Shown here piece after piece: positions 1-9,896 of a stretch of DNA of 64,000 nt. The DNA comes from Leifsonia tongyongensis (GTDB lineage: Bacteria; Actinomycetota; Actinomycetes; Actinomycetales; Microbacteriaceae): NCBI RefSeq assembly GCF_010686705.1, contig NZ_JAAGWY010000002.1, positions 24,001-88,000 on the forward strand, read 5' to 3'. The position numbers and the translations under genes are program-made. The notes below the pieces were generated by a model, which saw only the letters and a program-made list of their open reading frames with translations, was not told where the DNA came from and searched no databases. Each line of letters opens with the position of its first letter. Positions within the stretch are counted from its first letter, which is position 1.

Positions 1-46
1 CGTCGAGCAGTCGATGCGTCTCAACACCGAACTGAGGAGAAGAAAA

Positions 47-460
47 GTGGCAACATACAACCCCAATGAACTCGTCCTGCTGAGCAAGAGCGACGAGATC
101 ACCCTCGACGTGGATGCGGACATCCGCGGCCGCAAAGTCGTCAGCAGTGCCGGAGACGAGCTCGGAACGGTCCACGATCTGCTGGTCGACCAGACGACCA
201 ACCGGGTTCGCGCGCTCGTGGTCAACCACGGTCACCTGTTCTCGAAGACCACCTCGGCGATCCCCGTCGAAGCGGTGACGAAGATCACGGCCGACGAGGT
301 CGTGATCGACCAGAACAAGGACAAGGTCGGTGACGCGCCGGCTTATGACCCGACGCTGATCTACGACGAGGACTACTTCGTCGACGTCTACGACTACTAC
401 GGTTACACCCCCTTCTGGTACGACGAGTACGTCTACCCGACCTACCCCATCTACGTCTGA
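47..460 (+). CDS. PRC-barrel domain protein
   Basis: Small acidic cytoplasmic protein of 137 residues. An N-terminal beta-rich PRC-barrel-like region (about residues 20-85, with RGRKVVSSAGDELGTVHDLL followed by a short beta-strand segment around VRALVV) is followed by an unusual tyrosine/aspartate-rich tail that ends YPTYPIYV. PRC-barrels occur in ribosome maturation (RimM) and in many stress-linked actinobacterial proteins; no specific substrate can be assigned. I start it at GTG 47 because a GAGGAG Shine-Dalgarno sits 7-12 bases upstream; an in-frame ATG at 14 lacks one. A strong hairpin follows the stop, so it may form its own transcript or be separated from the next gene by attenuation. 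Confidence 0.75.
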   Translation: MATYNPNELVLLSKSDEITLDVDADIRGRKVVSSAGDELGTVHDLLVDQTTNRVRALVVNHGHLFSKTTSAIPVEAVTKITADEVVIDQNKDKVGDAPAYDPTLIYDEDYFVDVYDYYGYTPFWYDEYVYPTYPIYV

Positions 461-466
461 CCCGAT

Positions 467-507
467 CGGTCCGGCCAGAGACCCCCGGGGCTCCTCTGGC
501 CGGACCG
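467..507. terminator. Strong intergenic hairpin
   Basis: Perfect 14-base inverted repeat (CGGTCCGGCCAGAG at 467-480 and its complement at 494-507) with a C/G-rich loop. There is no clear T run, as is common for actinobacterial terminators. It lies between the PRC-barrel gene and the coiled-coil gene and probably ends or attenuates the first transcript. Confidence 0.6.
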
Positions 508-541
508 GCCGACATCGACATCTCTCTCGAAAGGACCACTC

Positions 542-964
542 ATGTCACTGTCAGACCTCCTGCTCCGGCTGGGGAGCCAGGCCAAGGATCTCGAAGACTC
601 CGCTACGGCCCACCAGGCTGAGACCGACATCAAGCTGAAGACACGTGCGAGCGAACTGCACGAGACGCTGTCGAACGTCAAGGTTGCGATCGGGCAGCAG
701 CTCTATGCCGACACGGACGCCACCACCACCCGGTTGACGGACCTGCAGCGCACCATCGCCGACGGTTTCCAGACACTCCGTGCCGAGGCCGACACCCGCC
801 GGATCGACCCGACGGTGAAGCCGAGGACCGCCGCCCAGCTTGCTGAGCTCGACGCGGAGGATGCGGTCGATTTCGCCCTCTACGCCCTGCAGGAAGCCGA
901 GTACTTCGTACTTGCTGCTATTGCGGCCCGGGATGCGGGTGGCGAGCTGGCGTCCGGAGCCTAG
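542..964 (+). CDS. Hypothetical alpha-helical protein, paralogue of the gene at 56696-57124
   Basis: 140 residues, predicted almost all helical/coiled coil, no signal peptide or membrane segment. It has no family name that I recognise. The C-terminal block EDAVDFALYALQEAEY is almost identical to EDAVDFAVYALQEAEY of the 142-residue protein at 56696-57124, and both begin M(S/A)LSD, so the two are paralogues with a conserved start and end and a diverged middle. The start ATG has GAAAGGA 5-11 bases upstream. The stop overlaps the stop region of the convergent AraC gene by a few bases. The paralogue sits beside an HdeD-like membrane protein and a PucR regulator, which hints at a stress or envelope role, but function is unknown. 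Confidence 0.7.
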   Translation: MSLSDLLLRLGSQAKDLEDSATAHQAETDIKLKTRASELHETLSNVKVAIGQQLYADTDATTTRLTDLQRTIADGFQTLRAEADTRRIDPTVKPRTAAQLAELDAEDAVDFALYALQEAEYFVLAAIAARDAGGELASGA

Positions 965-1923
965 CGGTGCATCCGCCGCCACTCGCGTGGCGAGGTGCCG
1001 TACCAGCGGCGGAACGACCGAGAGAAATGGGCCTGATCGGCATAACCGGTTCGATGTGCGATGTCGGCGATCGAGAGGTCGCAAGCCGCGGTGAGAAGCC
1101 CGGCCGCACGATGCGCGCGCTGCTCGCGGATCCAGTCGCCGAGAGACAGGCTCTCGCGGGCCAGGACTGTGTACAGGTACCTGACCGAGATGCTGTGGGC
1201 GCGAGCGATGCGAGAGGCGGAGAGTCCGTAGTCGAAAAGGTGCAGGCGCACGTACTCCATGATTCGCGGGTACAGCGTCTCGGCGAGCGGTTCTCTCGCT
1301 CGCGCCGCGTCACCCGCGGCTGACGACACCACTCCGCGCACCATCTCGACGATCGGCGCAGAGAGCAAAGCCATCGCCGTGTCGCCTTCGATCGACTGGT
1401 GAACGACCCGCATCAGAAAACTCGACACCGTCGAGGACAACGCCTCGTCAACTTGTAGGGGGGAGGCCAGGAGCGGGTCGACGAGCCTATCCGGCAGGCC
1501 CAGAGTCCGGTAAGGAATGGCGACCGAGTATCGATGACTGGATTCCAGGCGGGCATCGAGATCGAAGCGGGTCGAGGTGAGGACGAGACGTGCAGGTGGA
1601 AACGAGAGTTCGCGACCATTCTGGTGAACAGCGCTTCTGCCTGTCTCCACCATGCTGAGCAGCAGCAGTTCCGGGTCAGCTGCACCGGGCTTCGCTTGTC
1701 GACGAAGTGACGCGTCGACACCGGTCACCAGCGACTCGACGACACCGAGTTCGCCGATGCGGCCGGCGCCGAAATGGCCGCTGAGGCCACGATCGTGCTC
1801 GACGCTGAACTCGGCAGGAGCATCCGCGTCTCGAAACCAGGCGGTCAACGCCTTGGCGCGGTCACGCTGCGGGATATCGGAGAGGGATCGAAGAACCACA
1901 ATCGATCCTGACGTGACCCCCAC
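961..1923 (-). CDS. AraC-family transcriptional regulator
   Basis: 320 residues. The N-terminal two thirds resemble the ligand/dimerisation domain of AraC regulators that act on aromatic or amide substrates (AraC_binding_2 type). The C-terminal 100 residues carry two helix-turn-helix units, with LGDWIREQRAHRAAGLL and the classic second unit IADIAHRTGYADQAHFSRSF followed by GTSPREWRR. It should bind DNA as a dimer and activate or repress a nearby catabolic or stress gene, but no obvious target is adjacent: downstream lies a convergent gene, upstream a small hypothetical gene on the same strand. The start is taken at the most upstream methionine; a start a few residues later is possible. Confidence 0.85.
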   Translation of the reverse strand: MGVTSGSIVVLRSLSDIPQRDRAKALTAWFRDADAPAEFSVEHDRGLSGHFGAGRIGELGVVESLVTGVDASLRRQAKPGAADPELLLLSMVETGRSAVHQNGRELSFPPARLVLTSTRFDLDARLESSHRYSVAIPYRTLGLPDRLVDPLLASPLQVDEALSSTVSSFLMRVVHQSIEGDTAMALLSAPIVEMVRGVVSSAAGDAARAREPLAETLYPRIMEYVRLHLFDYGLSASRIARAHSISVRYLYTVLARESLSLGDWIREQRAHRAAGLLTAACDLSIADIAHRTGYADQAHFSRSFRRWYGTSPREWRRMHR

Positions 1924-1975
1924 TATGGGGACAATGGAATCGTTAACACGCTTGGATGCGCGAAAGTGTGATCCG

Positions 1976-2353
1976 CTACACCCAGCGGCCGGCGTTGGGC
2001 GCGAACACTCCGATCACCGGCACGATCCGCCACTCCTCGGGATTGTGTCCCTCACCCAGCCGGATGCGTGCCGCCCGGAAACGACGGCCGATCAGCAGGC
2101 GCTCCGTCCACATCACACCCACGTGGACGATGTCGGCGGTCGACCGCGGCAGCTCGAGGGTGACCGGCGGATCGCTCGGGGAGACCTGTGGACGGGGGTT
2201 TCCCAGGTCGGCGCTGCCTCCGCTGAAACTCACGAACGAAGTCACCTCGTAGGCGACGCGGGGACCGGTGAACCGGAAGACGACGCGTCTCGGCTCGCCG
2301 TCATCCGGTTCGAAACCGATCTCGACGCCCTTCACGGCCGCGCCGTTCGCCAT
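1976..2353 (-). CDS. Hypothetical protein
   Basis: 125 residues with no recognised domain. It is predicted mostly beta-strand, contains no signal peptide or transmembrane segment, and has alternating acidic and basic stretches (GFEPDDGEPRRVVFRF; LLIGRRFRAARIRLGEG). It is encoded 52 bases upstream of the AraC gene on the same strand and could share its transcript. Codon use matches the surrounding genes, which supports it being real. Confidence 0.6.
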   Translation of the reverse strand: MANGAAVKGVEIGFEPDDGEPRRVVFRFTGPRVAYEVTSFVSFSGGSADLGNPRPQVSPSDPPVTLELPRSTADIVHVGVMWTERLLIGRRFRAARIRLGEGHNPEEWRIVPVIGVFAPNAGRWV

Positions 2354-2453
2354 CGAGTCAGCGTATGTCGCTTAGCCGGGTAGGTCCAGCTGGCCAGCAT
2401 GTCGTTTCGCTTTCCCGACGAGTGTCGGCTGACAGTGCGTCAGGGAGCTGCGC

Positions 2454-4001
2454 TCAGCCGAGCCGCGCGAGCAGGTGGTCGCCCACGCGCAGGGCGTTGG
2501 CGATCGCGGTGAGGGCGGGGTTCACCGCCCCGATGCTCGGGAAGAAGCTGGTGTCCACCACGTACAGGTTGTCCAGCTCATGCGCCTTGCAGTCTGCATC
2601 CAGCACGGAGGTTGCCGGGTCGTTGCCGAAGCGCACGGTGCCGGCTTGGTGGGCGCATCCGGCGACCGGGATGTCGTTCTTCATGTACGCGTCGCGCGGA
2701 AGCAGATGATGGGGGTGCATGCCTAAATGGCTGAGGTGCTTCTTCACCCGGTTGTACAGCTGCTCGAGCGGCTCACGGTTGTTCTCGGTGTAGCTCAGCA
2801 CGACGTCGCCGTCCTTGTTGAGGGTGACCCGGTTGCCCGGAACGGGCAGGTCCTCTGCCGAGATCCAGAAGTCGACCGCGTGCTCGGCCAGTTCGTTGAG
2901 GGTGAATTCGGGCGCAAGCTTGGCGAGGTGCTGCTCGCCTCGATACATCGGAGGCGAGGATTTGCCGACCATCTGCACGTTGCCCATGGGGTACTCGAAG
3001 TCGTCGTCGCCGAGGTACCAGTCGTTGAGGCCGAGCGTCTTCTGGAAGCGGGTGTCGTTCTTCTCCAGCGAGAGGGCGAGGAAGGCGCGGCTGTTGTGGA
3101 ACATGTAGTTGCGTCCGACCTGATCGGACCCGTTGGCGAGGCCGTTCGGGTGCTTGTCGTTCGCACTCGACAGCAGGAGTTTCGCCGAGTTCGCCGCGCC
3201 GGCTGAGACGACGACTATAGAACCGGTGAACCGCTGCTCTGTTCCATCGACGTCGGCGACGACCGAGGTGACGGTGCGGCCCGACGGGTCGGTCTCGAGC
3301 CTCCGGACCTGTGCGTTGCGCACCAGGGTGACGTTGTCGTGCGTGATCGCGGGACGGACGGCGATCGCCTCGGCGTCCGACTTCGCGTGCACCAGGCAGG
3401 CGAACCCATCGCAGGTGGCGCACCGGATGCACGCGCTGTAGGCGGGATTCGCCTCGTCGAGCATGATCCCGTTGGGGGAGTGGAACGGATGCAGTCCCAC
3501 GCGTCCCAGATCGTCGAAAAGCTGCTGGATGCGCGGCTCGTGCGACACCGGCGGGAAAGGGTACGGCCCGCCGGGCGGATCCGTCGGATCCTCTCCCCGG
3601 ACGCCGTGCACCTGGTACAGCTCCTCGGCCTGCTGATAGTAGGGGGCGAGGTCGTCGTAGGTGATCGGCCAGGCGGGGGAGAGCCCGCCGTGGTGTCTCA
3701 GCTCGCCGAAGTCCGCCTCACGCAGCCGGTAGAGCGCAGCTCCGTAGAACTTCGTCGCTCCGCCCACGAAATAGTGGACCTGGGGCTGGAAGGATTTGCC
3801 GTCCTTGTCGTACCAGGTGTCTTTCGAGACGTAACGGTTGTCGACGAAGACGGCGGTCGCATCCCAGTTCTGGGGTTCCCGGGGCAGCCAGTCGCCGCGT
3901 TCGAGGATCAGCACCCGTTTGCCGGACGGTGCCAGCCGGTGCGCGAGCGTGCCTCCGCCTGCCCCGGATCCCACGATGATGACGTCGTAGTCGTCGGCCA
4001 T
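2454..4001 (-). CDS. GMC-family FAD-dependent oxidoreductase
   Basis: 515 residues. The N-terminal Rossmann motif GSGAGGGTLAHRLAPSGKR followed by ERGDW binds FAD; the C-terminal GMC signature NPALTAIANALRVGDHLL completes the flavin fold. Cysteine-rich CIRCATCDGFACL around residue 192 is typical of the bacterial gluconate/cellobiose-type GMC subgroup and may hold a cofactor or disulfide. It oxidises an alcohol group, probably of a sugar or polyol, but the exact substrate is not readable. The gene starts 27 bases after the GH15 gene and is likely the last gene of a zwf-GH15-GMC operon, which points to sugar oxidation. No signal peptide, so cytoplasmic. Confidence 0.88.
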   Translation of the reverse strand: MADDYDVIIVGSGAGGGTLAHRLAPSGKRVLILERGDWLPREPQNWDATAVFVDNRYVSKDTWYDKDGKSFQPQVHYFVGGATKFYGAALYRLREADFGELRHHGGLSPAWPITYDDLAPYYQQAEELYQVHGVRGEDPTDPPGGPYPFPPVSHEPRIQQLFDDLGRVGLHPFHSPNGIMLDEANPAYSACIRCATCDGFACLVHAKSDAEAIAVRPAITHDNVTLVRNAQVRRLETDPSGRTVTSVVADVDGTEQRFTGSIVVVSAGAANSAKLLLSSANDKHPNGLANGSDQVGRNYMFHNSRAFLALSLEKNDTRFQKTLGLNDWYLGDDDFEYPMGNVQMVGKSSPPMYRGEQHLAKLAPEFTLNELAEHAVDFWISAEDLPVPGNRVTLNKDGDVVLSYTENNREPLEQLYNRVKKHLSHLGMHPHHLLPRDAYMKNDIPVAGCAHQAGTVRFGNDPATSVLDADCKAHELDNLYVVDTSFFPSIGAVNPALTAIANALRVGDHLLARLG

Positions 4002-4028
4002 GATTGTCTCCTGACGATCGAATGCGTG

Positions 4029-5888
4029 TTAGAGCGACAGCTCTTCGAGCCGGTCGGCGAGGATGATCCGGGCCGCGGCCTCGATGAGCGCGAGGTGGGA
4101 GAACGCCTGCGGGAAGTTCCCGAGGTGCCGGGAGCGATCGACTTCGAACTCCTCGGCGTACAGGCCGAGCGGCGAAGCGATGCGCAGCAGCCGCTCCAGC
4201 AGATCCGTGGCCTGCTCCCTCTCGCCGACGACGGAGAGCGCCGACACGAGCCAGAACGAGCAGATCAGGAACGTGCCTTCCTTGCCGGTGAGGCCGTCGT
4301 CGGTCTCGCCGGTGACATACCGCAGCACGAAGCCGTGCTCGGTGAGTTCCGTCGCGATCGCGTCGACCGTGTTCTTCAGCCGTTCGTCGGTGCCGGGCAG
4401 GAAGCCGAAGATCGCGGCAAGCAGAGTGGATGCATCCAGCGCGTCCGTGTCGTAGTGCTGCCGAAGCACCCCGCGATCGCTGACACCGTGCGCGAGGATG
4501 TCGGCGCGGATCTCCTCCGCGGCCTCCGACCAGGTTTTCTCGAGCTCGAGGTCCTCCCTGATCGCCGCGATCTTCGCGGCGCGGTCGAGCGCCACCCACT
4601 CCATCAGCTTCGAGGACACATAGTGCTGCGGCGCCCCGCGGGCCTCCCAGATGCCCTGGTCGGGTTCGCGCCAGGTCGCAAGTGCACCCTCGGCCTGCGA
4701 TTTCACCAGTGGCCAGAGGCGCCTCGGCAGGTGCTGGTTGCGACGGGTGTGCAGCAAGAGTGAGTCGAGGACAGCGCCATAGACGTCGTTCTGCCGCTGG
4801 TTGAAGGCCCCGTTTCCGAGCCGGACCGGCTTGGCGCCCTCGTAGCCGGAGAGCTCGTCGCGGGTGGACTCGGTCAGGTCGCGCCGGCCGTCGATGCCGT
4901 ACATGATCTGCAGGCCGCCATCCTGATCCGGTTCGAGGTCGGCGACGAACTGCATGAACTCGTCGGCCTCCCAGTCCAGGTTGAGGAAATGCAGGGCCTG
5001 AAGGGTGAAGGTGGTGTCGCGCATCCACGTGTAGCGGTAGTCCCAGTTCCTTTCGCCGCCGGGCGTCTCGGGAAGCGACGTGGTCAGAGCAGCCACGGTC
5101 GCACCGGTCGGCATGTAGGTGAGGCCCTTGATCGTCAGGGCGGCGCGCTCCAAAGGGTGCCGGAGCGGATGATCGGGGATGCGCGCACGTGCCAGCCAGC
5201 GCCGCCAGAACCGGACCGTGCGGTCGATCCGTTCGACGGCGTCGTCCACATCCACCGGGGCGGCGAACTCTTCGGCCCAGGAAAGCGCGCAGTACGCCTT
5301 CTCGCCGACCGAGAGCGTGTGGCGGGCGCGCGCGGAACTGCCCTCGAGGCCGATCGACATGTCTGTGCTCAGCCGGAACGTCTGGCCCGAGCCGGTGGCC
5401 TCGGCGACGTGTCCCTCCTTGTCGACGAGTGTCCACTTGGCAGGCTCGCGCCCGTAGTCGAACGCGGGTTCGCACCTCAGCTCGACCTCCACCGAGCCTT
5501 CGAGGCATTCGACCAGCCGGACGAGGACGTGGTCGGCGTCGTCGTCGGCGGGCGGCCGCGTGTGCGGGGTCACGTGGTCGGGTCCGGTTCGTGGCCCCAT
5601 CGTGAGGGCGTCATGCACGAGCAGCCAGCCACCCGGCGTGTGCCAGGTCGTGGTCAGCACATTGGTACCCGGCACATAGGTGCGCGCGGTGGGCGAGTTG
5701 ATGCCGAACGGCCCGAACCGGAACGAGCCGGCTTCGCGGTCGAGCAGGTTCCCGAACGCGCTCGGCGAGTCGAACGCGGGGACGCACAGCCAGTCGATCG
5801 AGCCGTCTGGCGCGACCAGCGCTCCGGTGTGGCAGTTCGACAGGAACGCGTAGTCGGCGATCGGCGGGAACGGCGACGTCGTGCTCAT
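4029..5888 (-). CDS. Glycoside hydrolase family 15 protein (glucoamylase/trehalase type)
   Basis: 619 residues, the usual length of bacterial GH15. An N-terminal beta-sandwich starts with [20 protein letters not shown], then comes an (alpha/alpha)6 catalytic barrel. [20 protein letters not shown] holds the general-acid glutamate (about residue 412) and [19 protein letters not shown] holds the base. Actinobacterial members include the mycobacterial trehalase, so trehalose or short alpha-glucans are plausible substrates. The gene overlaps zwf by four bases (ATGA), a sign of translational coupling, and is followed closely by the GMC gene. Glucose released here would feed glucose-6-phosphate and then the G6PDH encoded upstream. 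There is no signal peptide, so it acts in the cytoplasm. Confidence 0.88.
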   Translation of the reverse strand: MSTTSPFPPIADYAFLSNCHTGALVAPDGSIDWLCVPAFDSPSAFGNLLDREAGSFRFGPFGINSPTARTYVPGTNVLTTTWHTPGGWLLVHDALTMGPRTGPDHVTPHTRPPADDDADHVLVRLVECLEGSVEVELRCEPAFDYGREPAKWTLVDKEGHVAEATGSGQTFRLSTDMSIGLEGSSARARHTLSVGEKAYCALSWAEEFAAPVDVDDAVERIDRTVRFWRRWLARARIPDHPLRHPLERAALTIKGLTYMPTGATVAALTTSLPETPGGERNWDYRYTWMRDTTFTLQALHFLNLDWEADEFMQFVADLEPDQDGGLQIMYGIDGRRDLTESTRDELSGYEGAKPVRLGNGAFNQRQNDVYGAVLDSLLLHTRRNQHLPRRLWPLVKSQAEGALATWREPDQGIWEARGAPQHYVSSKLMEWVALDRAAKIAAIREDLELEKTWSEAAEEIRADILAHGVSDRGVLRQHYDTDALDASTLLAAIFGFLPGTDERLKNTVDAIATELTEHGFVLRYVTGETDDGLTGKEGTFLICSFWLVSALSVVGEREQATDLLERLLRIASPLGLYAEEFEVDRSRHLGNFPQAFSHLALIEAAARIILADRLEELSL

Positions 5889-7339
5889 TTGGCGTCACCG
5901 TCCGATTCCACGATCCACGGGCCCTGCCACCCGCCGTGATCGGCGACGAGGGTCGACGCGATCGCGGGACCCCACGTCCCCGGCGCGTACGGATGCACAG
6001 CCGGCGGGTTGTCGATCAGCGGCTGCATGATCCGCCAGTTCTCCTCGATCACGTCCTGTCCCTTGAACTTGCCGGAATCGCCGATGAGAGCGGCGTGCAG
6101 CAGCACTTCGTACGGTGTTGCGCCCTCGCCCCCCTCGTCGGCGAACTCCGCGTCGAGGGTGATCGCCCGCGGGCCCTGGCCGTCTGCCCGGTGAGCATCG
6201 ACGACCAGGCGGGCTCCGGTCGACGGGTCCAGCTTGACGACGAACTCGTCGCGTGCGGGCCGGCGGTCTTCGCCGGCGCCCAGCCCGAGGTGGACGGGCG
6301 GCGGCTCCCGGAAGACGACGCGCAGTTCTGTCTGCGTGACCGGGAGTTTCTTGCCGGTCCGGATGTAGAACGGAACGCCCTGCCACCGCCAGTTGTCGAT
6401 CTCGAGCCGCAACGCTGCGTACGTCTCGGTCGTCGAGCCCTCGGCGACGCCCGCGATGCTCTGGTAGCCCTCGTACTGACCTCGGACGTAATGTGCGGGA
6501 TCGGCGGCCTTCACCGCACGGAACAGCGTGACCGCCGCGTCGCGCATCCCCTCGGCTCCGGTTCCGGATGGCGGTTCCATCGCGGCGGCCGCCACCACCT
6601 GCATCAGGTGGTTGACCACCACATCCCGCAACGCACCGACCGGATCGTAGAAGTGCCCGCGGTCCTCGACGCCGAAGTCTTCGGCCATCGTGATCTCCAC
6701 GCATTCCACATAGCTGCGGTTCCACAGCGGTTCGAGAATCGTGTTGGCGAAACGGAGGTACAGGATCTCCTCGTAGCCCATCTTGCCGAGGTAGTGGTCG
6801 ATCCGGTACAGCTGCGATTCGTCCAGGTACTTGTGCAGCTCGGTCGCCAGCGCCTTGGCCGATTCGAGGTCATGACCGAACGGCTTCTCGACGACGACAC
6901 GGGCCGTCGCGGTGAGGCCGGCCTCCGAGAGCCCCTGTGCGACCCGGCCGAACAGGAACGGCGGGATCTCGAGGTAGAACACCGGGTGCTTCGTGCCCTT
7001 GATCGCGTCGCCGACCCGCTGGTAGGTGGCCGCGTCGTCGAAGTCGCCCTGCACGTACGCCAGGCGCCCGGCGAACCGTTTGAACACCTCCTCGTCGAGC
7101 ACTTCACCGGTGGCGACGATCGAATCCCGCGCGCGTTTCACCAGCTGCTCGAGCGTCCAGTCGTCGACGGCCACGCCCACGATCGGGCAGTCGAGCAGCT
7201 TTCGGCGTTCCAGCCGGTACAGGGAGCGGAACGTCATCACCCTGGCGAGGTCCCCGGTTATGCCGAAGACCACCAGGACGTCGGCGACCTTCGACCACTC
7301 GTCACGCTCGGATGCCGACGCGGTGGATGCGTTCATCAT
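5885..7339 (-). CDS. zwf: Glucose-6-phosphate 1-dehydrogenase
   Basis: 484 residues, normal for the family. It converts glucose-6-phosphate and NADP+ to 6-phosphogluconolactone and NADPH. The N-terminal nucleotide site reads [15 protein letters not shown], a variant of the usual GASGDLA typical of actinobacterial second-type enzymes. The substrate-binding signature RIDHYLGK is intact, and EKPFGHDL is present. The stop overlaps the GH15 start, and cydB ends 36 bases upstream, so cydAB-zwf-GH15-GMC may be one transcript joining NADPH supply with respiration under low oxygen or oxidative stress. As it is a variant form, a second zwf copy near tkt/tal elsewhere in the genome is likely. Confidence 0.93.
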   Translation of the reverse strand: MMNASTASASERDEWSKVADVLVVFGITGDLARVMTFRSLYRLERRKLLDCPIVGVAVDDWTLEQLVKRARDSIVATGEVLDEEVFKRFAGRLAYVQGDFDDAATYQRVGDAIKGTKHPVFYLEIPPFLFGRVAQGLSEAGLTATARVVVEKPFGHDLESAKALATELHKYLDESQLYRIDHYLGKMGYEEILYLRFANTILEPLWNRSYVECVEITMAEDFGVEDRGHFYDPVGALRDVVVNHLMQVVAAAAMEPPSGTGAEGMRDAAVTLFRAVKAADPAHYVRGQYEGYQSIAGVAEGSTTETYAALRLEIDNWRWQGVPFYIRTGKKLPVTQTELRVVFREPPPVHLGLGAGEDRRPARDEFVVKLDPSTGARLVVDAHRADGQGPRAITLDAEFADEGGEGATPYEVLLHAALIGDSGKFKGQDVIEENWRIMQPLIDNPPAVHPYAPGTWGPAIASTLVADHGGWQGPWIVESDGDAK

Positions 7340-7374
7340 TGTCTCCGTTCACTTTGATCACTTCGTCACGTTGA

Positions 7375-8379
7375 TCACTTCGCAGCCGCCGCCGGTGGGC
7401 CGACCACTCGGCGACGGAAGACCACGTACGTGTAGCCCTGGTAGAGCAGCACGATGGGGAAGCAGACGGCCGCCACGATGGTCATCACGGTCAGGGCGTA
7501 GGTCCCGGATGCGCTCCCAGCGACGGTCAGGCTGTAGGACGCGTTCGTGCTCGACACCAGCACGCGCGGGTACAGGCTGACGAAGAGGGATGCGACCACC
7601 AGCCCGATCGCGACCGAGCTGGCCGCGAACGCCAGTCCGTCGCGAGCGCGGAACTGCGCGATGAGGGATACGGCGATCGCCGCAAGCGCGAGGGCGAGCA
7701 TCACGTAGGTGGCCGGTCCCGGATGCGCAACCAGCGCCATCCACACCCCGAACACCACGACCATGCCGAGGTCGACGAACGAGACGACGTGGCCGAACGT
7801 GCGCGCCCGGGCGCGGACCGCATCCGTCGTCCGAAGCGCGAGAAAGGTGGAGCCCTGCAGGAGGCAGAGGGCGAGCACGGTGAGGCCGGTCCAGACGGCG
7901 AAGCCAGTGAAGAGACTCCAGAAGGTGCCGGTGAAGTTGCCGTCGCTGTCGATCGGGAGGCCGGCGAGAAGGTCGCCGAGGGCGATCCCGAGCACGGTCG
8001 GGGCGACGACACTGCCGATCGTCAGGCAGAGGCTCCACCCCCAGCGCCAGCTGTCGCCGCGACCGCGACCGCGCCATTCGAAGGAGATGCCGCGCACGAT
8101 CAGGGCGACGAGGAGGAGCACGATGGCCAGGTACGACGCGGAGATCCAGGTCGCGTACCAGGCGGGGAAGGCCGCGAAGATCGCCGCCGCGCCGACCACC
8201 AGCCAGACCTCGTTGGCGTCCCAGAACGGACCGACGGTGTTGATGGCGACACGGCGTTCGGTCTCGGTGCGGCCCACGACCGAGTGAATGGCTCCGACAC
8301 CGAAGTCGAAGCCTTCGAGCACGAAGAACCCGGTCCAGAAGACGGCGATGATGACGAACCACACGTCGGCGAGATTCAC
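7375..8379 (-). CDS. cydB: Cytochrome bd ubiquinol/menaquinol oxidase subunit II
   Basis: 334 residues with eight to nine hydrophobic helices. The N-terminal EGFDFGVGAIH signature is diagnostic of CydB. With CydA it forms the bd-type terminal oxidase in the plasma membrane, which reduces O2 to water with high affinity and resists nitric oxide and peroxide. The gene lies 63 bases downstream of cydA, the usual order. The ABC transporter genes cydDC, often linked in actinobacteria, are not in the window and must be elsewhere. Confidence 0.95.
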   Translation of the reverse strand: MNLADVWFVIIAVFWTGFFVLEGFDFGVGAIHSVVGRTETERRVAINTVGPFWDANEVWLVVGAAAIFAAFPAWYATWISASYLAIVLLLVALIVRGISFEWRGRGRGDSWRWGWSLCLTIGSVVAPTVLGIALGDLLAGLPIDSDGNFTGTFWSLFTGFAVWTGLTVLALCLLQGSTFLALRTTDAVRARARTFGHVVSFVDLGMVVVFGVWMALVAHPGPATYVMLALALAAIAVSLIAQFRARDGLAFAASSVAIGLVVASLFVSLYPRVLVSSTNASYSLTVAGSASGTYALTVMTIVAAVCFPIVLLYQGYTYVVFRRRVVGPPAAAAK

Positions 8380-8400
8380 GGGGTCCTCCTCATCTGTTCA

Positions 8401-8444
8401 GGGTCGGGTCGGGTCTGGTCGGGTCGTGCGTAGTGGGTCGGGTC
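8401..8444. repeat. Pentanucleotide GGGTC repeat in the cydA-cydB gap
   Basis: GGGTC occurs three times in tandem at 8401-8415, then TGGTC-GGGTC at 8416-8425 and twice more at 8435-8444. The tract covers the spacer between the cydA stop and the cydB ribosome-binding region, so slippage could alter the spacing of the two genes. Confidence 0.7.
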
Positions 8445-9834
8445 AGTATGTGAGCACCGGCGTGTCGGTATGGGTGTCGCTCTCAGCGTCCTCGTCGATC
8501 GGCTCGAGGTCGCGGCGCCCGTAGCGCAGCATCAGCACGACATCGAGCACGGCGAGGATGACGTAGACGACGAAGAACGCGGCGAGACTGATGATGAGGT
8601 CGGTGGCCGAGACGGTCGTCGAGGCTCCGTCGGCCGTCTTCATCAGCCCCTGCACGATCCACGGTTGTCGCCCGTTCTCGGTGAGGAACCAGCCGGCCGT
8701 GTTCATGATGAACGGGATGGGCACGGCCCAGGTCGCCAGGAACAGGAACGCGCGCGAGGTCGGCAGTTTTCGGCGCAGTGCTATCCACCCGCCCCACAGG
8801 GAGAACAGGAACACCAGCGTCCCGAGGTACGCCATCACGCGCATCGACCAGTACTGGATGAATACGTTCGGCACGTAGTTGCCCGGCCCGTACTGCTGGA
8901 CCGACTGCTGCTGCAGTTCGTTCAGGCCGACCACTTTGCCGTCCCACGTGCCGGTCGCCAGCAGCGACAGCAGGTGCGGAACCTCGATGATCTGCGTGGG
9001 CGTCTCGTCGTTATTGCCGCCGCCGATCTGGAACAGCGAGAACGAGCACGGCTGGCACGTCGTCCACTGCGCTTCGGCGGCCGCGATCTTCATGGGCTGG
9101 TAGGTGGTCTCGATGACACCGAGGTGGCTGCCGACGCCGAGGGCGAGAGCGGATGCCGGCACCAGCACCACCAGCGACAGCACTGCGGAGGTCTTGAACA
9201 GCATCCGCCCCCGCCTGAGCTGCCACGCCGAGACGGCCAGCATCACGATCGCCCCGGTGACCAGCGAAGCGAGGATCACGTGGATGTAACCCCACACGAA
9301 CACGCGGTTGGTGAACAGGTCGCCGATCGAATTGAGCACCGGGCGCCCGGTGGTCGAACTGGTCGCGTAGCCGACCGGATGCTGCATCCACGAGTTCGCG
9401 GCCATGATGAACGCCGCGGACAGCATCGCGCCTGCCGCCACCAGCCACACCGAGAGCAGGTGCACTCCGCGCGGCAGCACGTTCCAGCCGAAGATCCACA
9501 AGCCGAGGAAGGTCGACTCCAGGAAGAACGCGGCGAGACCTTCCATCGCGAGCGGTGCGCCGAAGACGTCGCCCACGAAGACCGAGTACTTCGACCAGTT
9601 CATGCCGAACTGGAACTCCTGCACGAGGCCGGTCACGACGCCGATGGCGACGTTGATCAGCAGGAGAGTGCCGAAGAATTTCGTGAGGCGCTTGTGGCGC
9701 GGGTCGCGGGAACGGAACCACGCAGTGTGGAGCAAGGCGACGAGAAAGGCCAGACCGATCGTGACCGGTACGAACAGGAAGTGGTAGATGCTCGTCGACG
9801 CGAACTGCAAGCGCGCCAGGTCCACCAGATTCAC
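8443..9834 (-). CDS. cydA: Cytochrome bd ubiquinol/menaquinol oxidase subunit I
   Basis: 463 residues, the short form lacking the long Q-loop insertion of enterobacterial CydA. The N-terminus LARLQFASTSIYHFLFVPV carries the high-spin heme histidine. The Q-loop end motif ENGRQPW is intact, and about nine transmembrane helices are visible. It holds hemes b558, b595 and d, and oxidises quinol (menaquinol expected here). It is first in the cydAB pair. The 62-base gap to the lipoprotein gene upstream is short, so the promoter may lie there or further upstream. Confidence 0.95.
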   Translation of the reverse strand: MNLVDLARLQFASTSIYHFLFVPVTIGLAFLVALLHTAWFRSRDPRHKRLTKFFGTLLLINVAIGVVTGLVQEFQFGMNWSKYSVFVGDVFGAPLAMEGLAAFFLESTFLGLWIFGWNVLPRGVHLLSVWLVAAGAMLSAAFIMAANSWMQHPVGYATSSTTGRPVLNSIGDLFTNRVFVWGYIHVILASLVTGAIVMLAVSAWQLRRGRMLFKTSAVLSLVVLVPASALALGVGSHLGVIETTYQPMKIAAAEAQWTTCQPCSFSLFQIGGGNNDETPTQIIEVPHLLSLLATGTWDGKVVGLNELQQQSVQQYGPGNYVPNVFIQYWSMRVMAYLGTLVFLFSLWGGWIALRRKLPTSRAFLFLATWAVPIPFIMNTAGWFLTENGRQPWIVQGLMKTADGASTTVSATDLIISLAAFFVVYVILAVLDVVLMLRYGRRDLEPIDEDAESDTHTDTPVLTY

Positions 9835-9896
9835 GTGGGCCAGTCTGCGCGCCTCCGCGAGCGGGTCGCAACGCCTTCAGCCGATCTCCTCGAAGA

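Noticed and set aside
3339-4763. 474-codon plus-strand frame opposite the GMC and GH15 genes
   Set aside because: Antisense shadow; composition typical of reversed high-GC codons.
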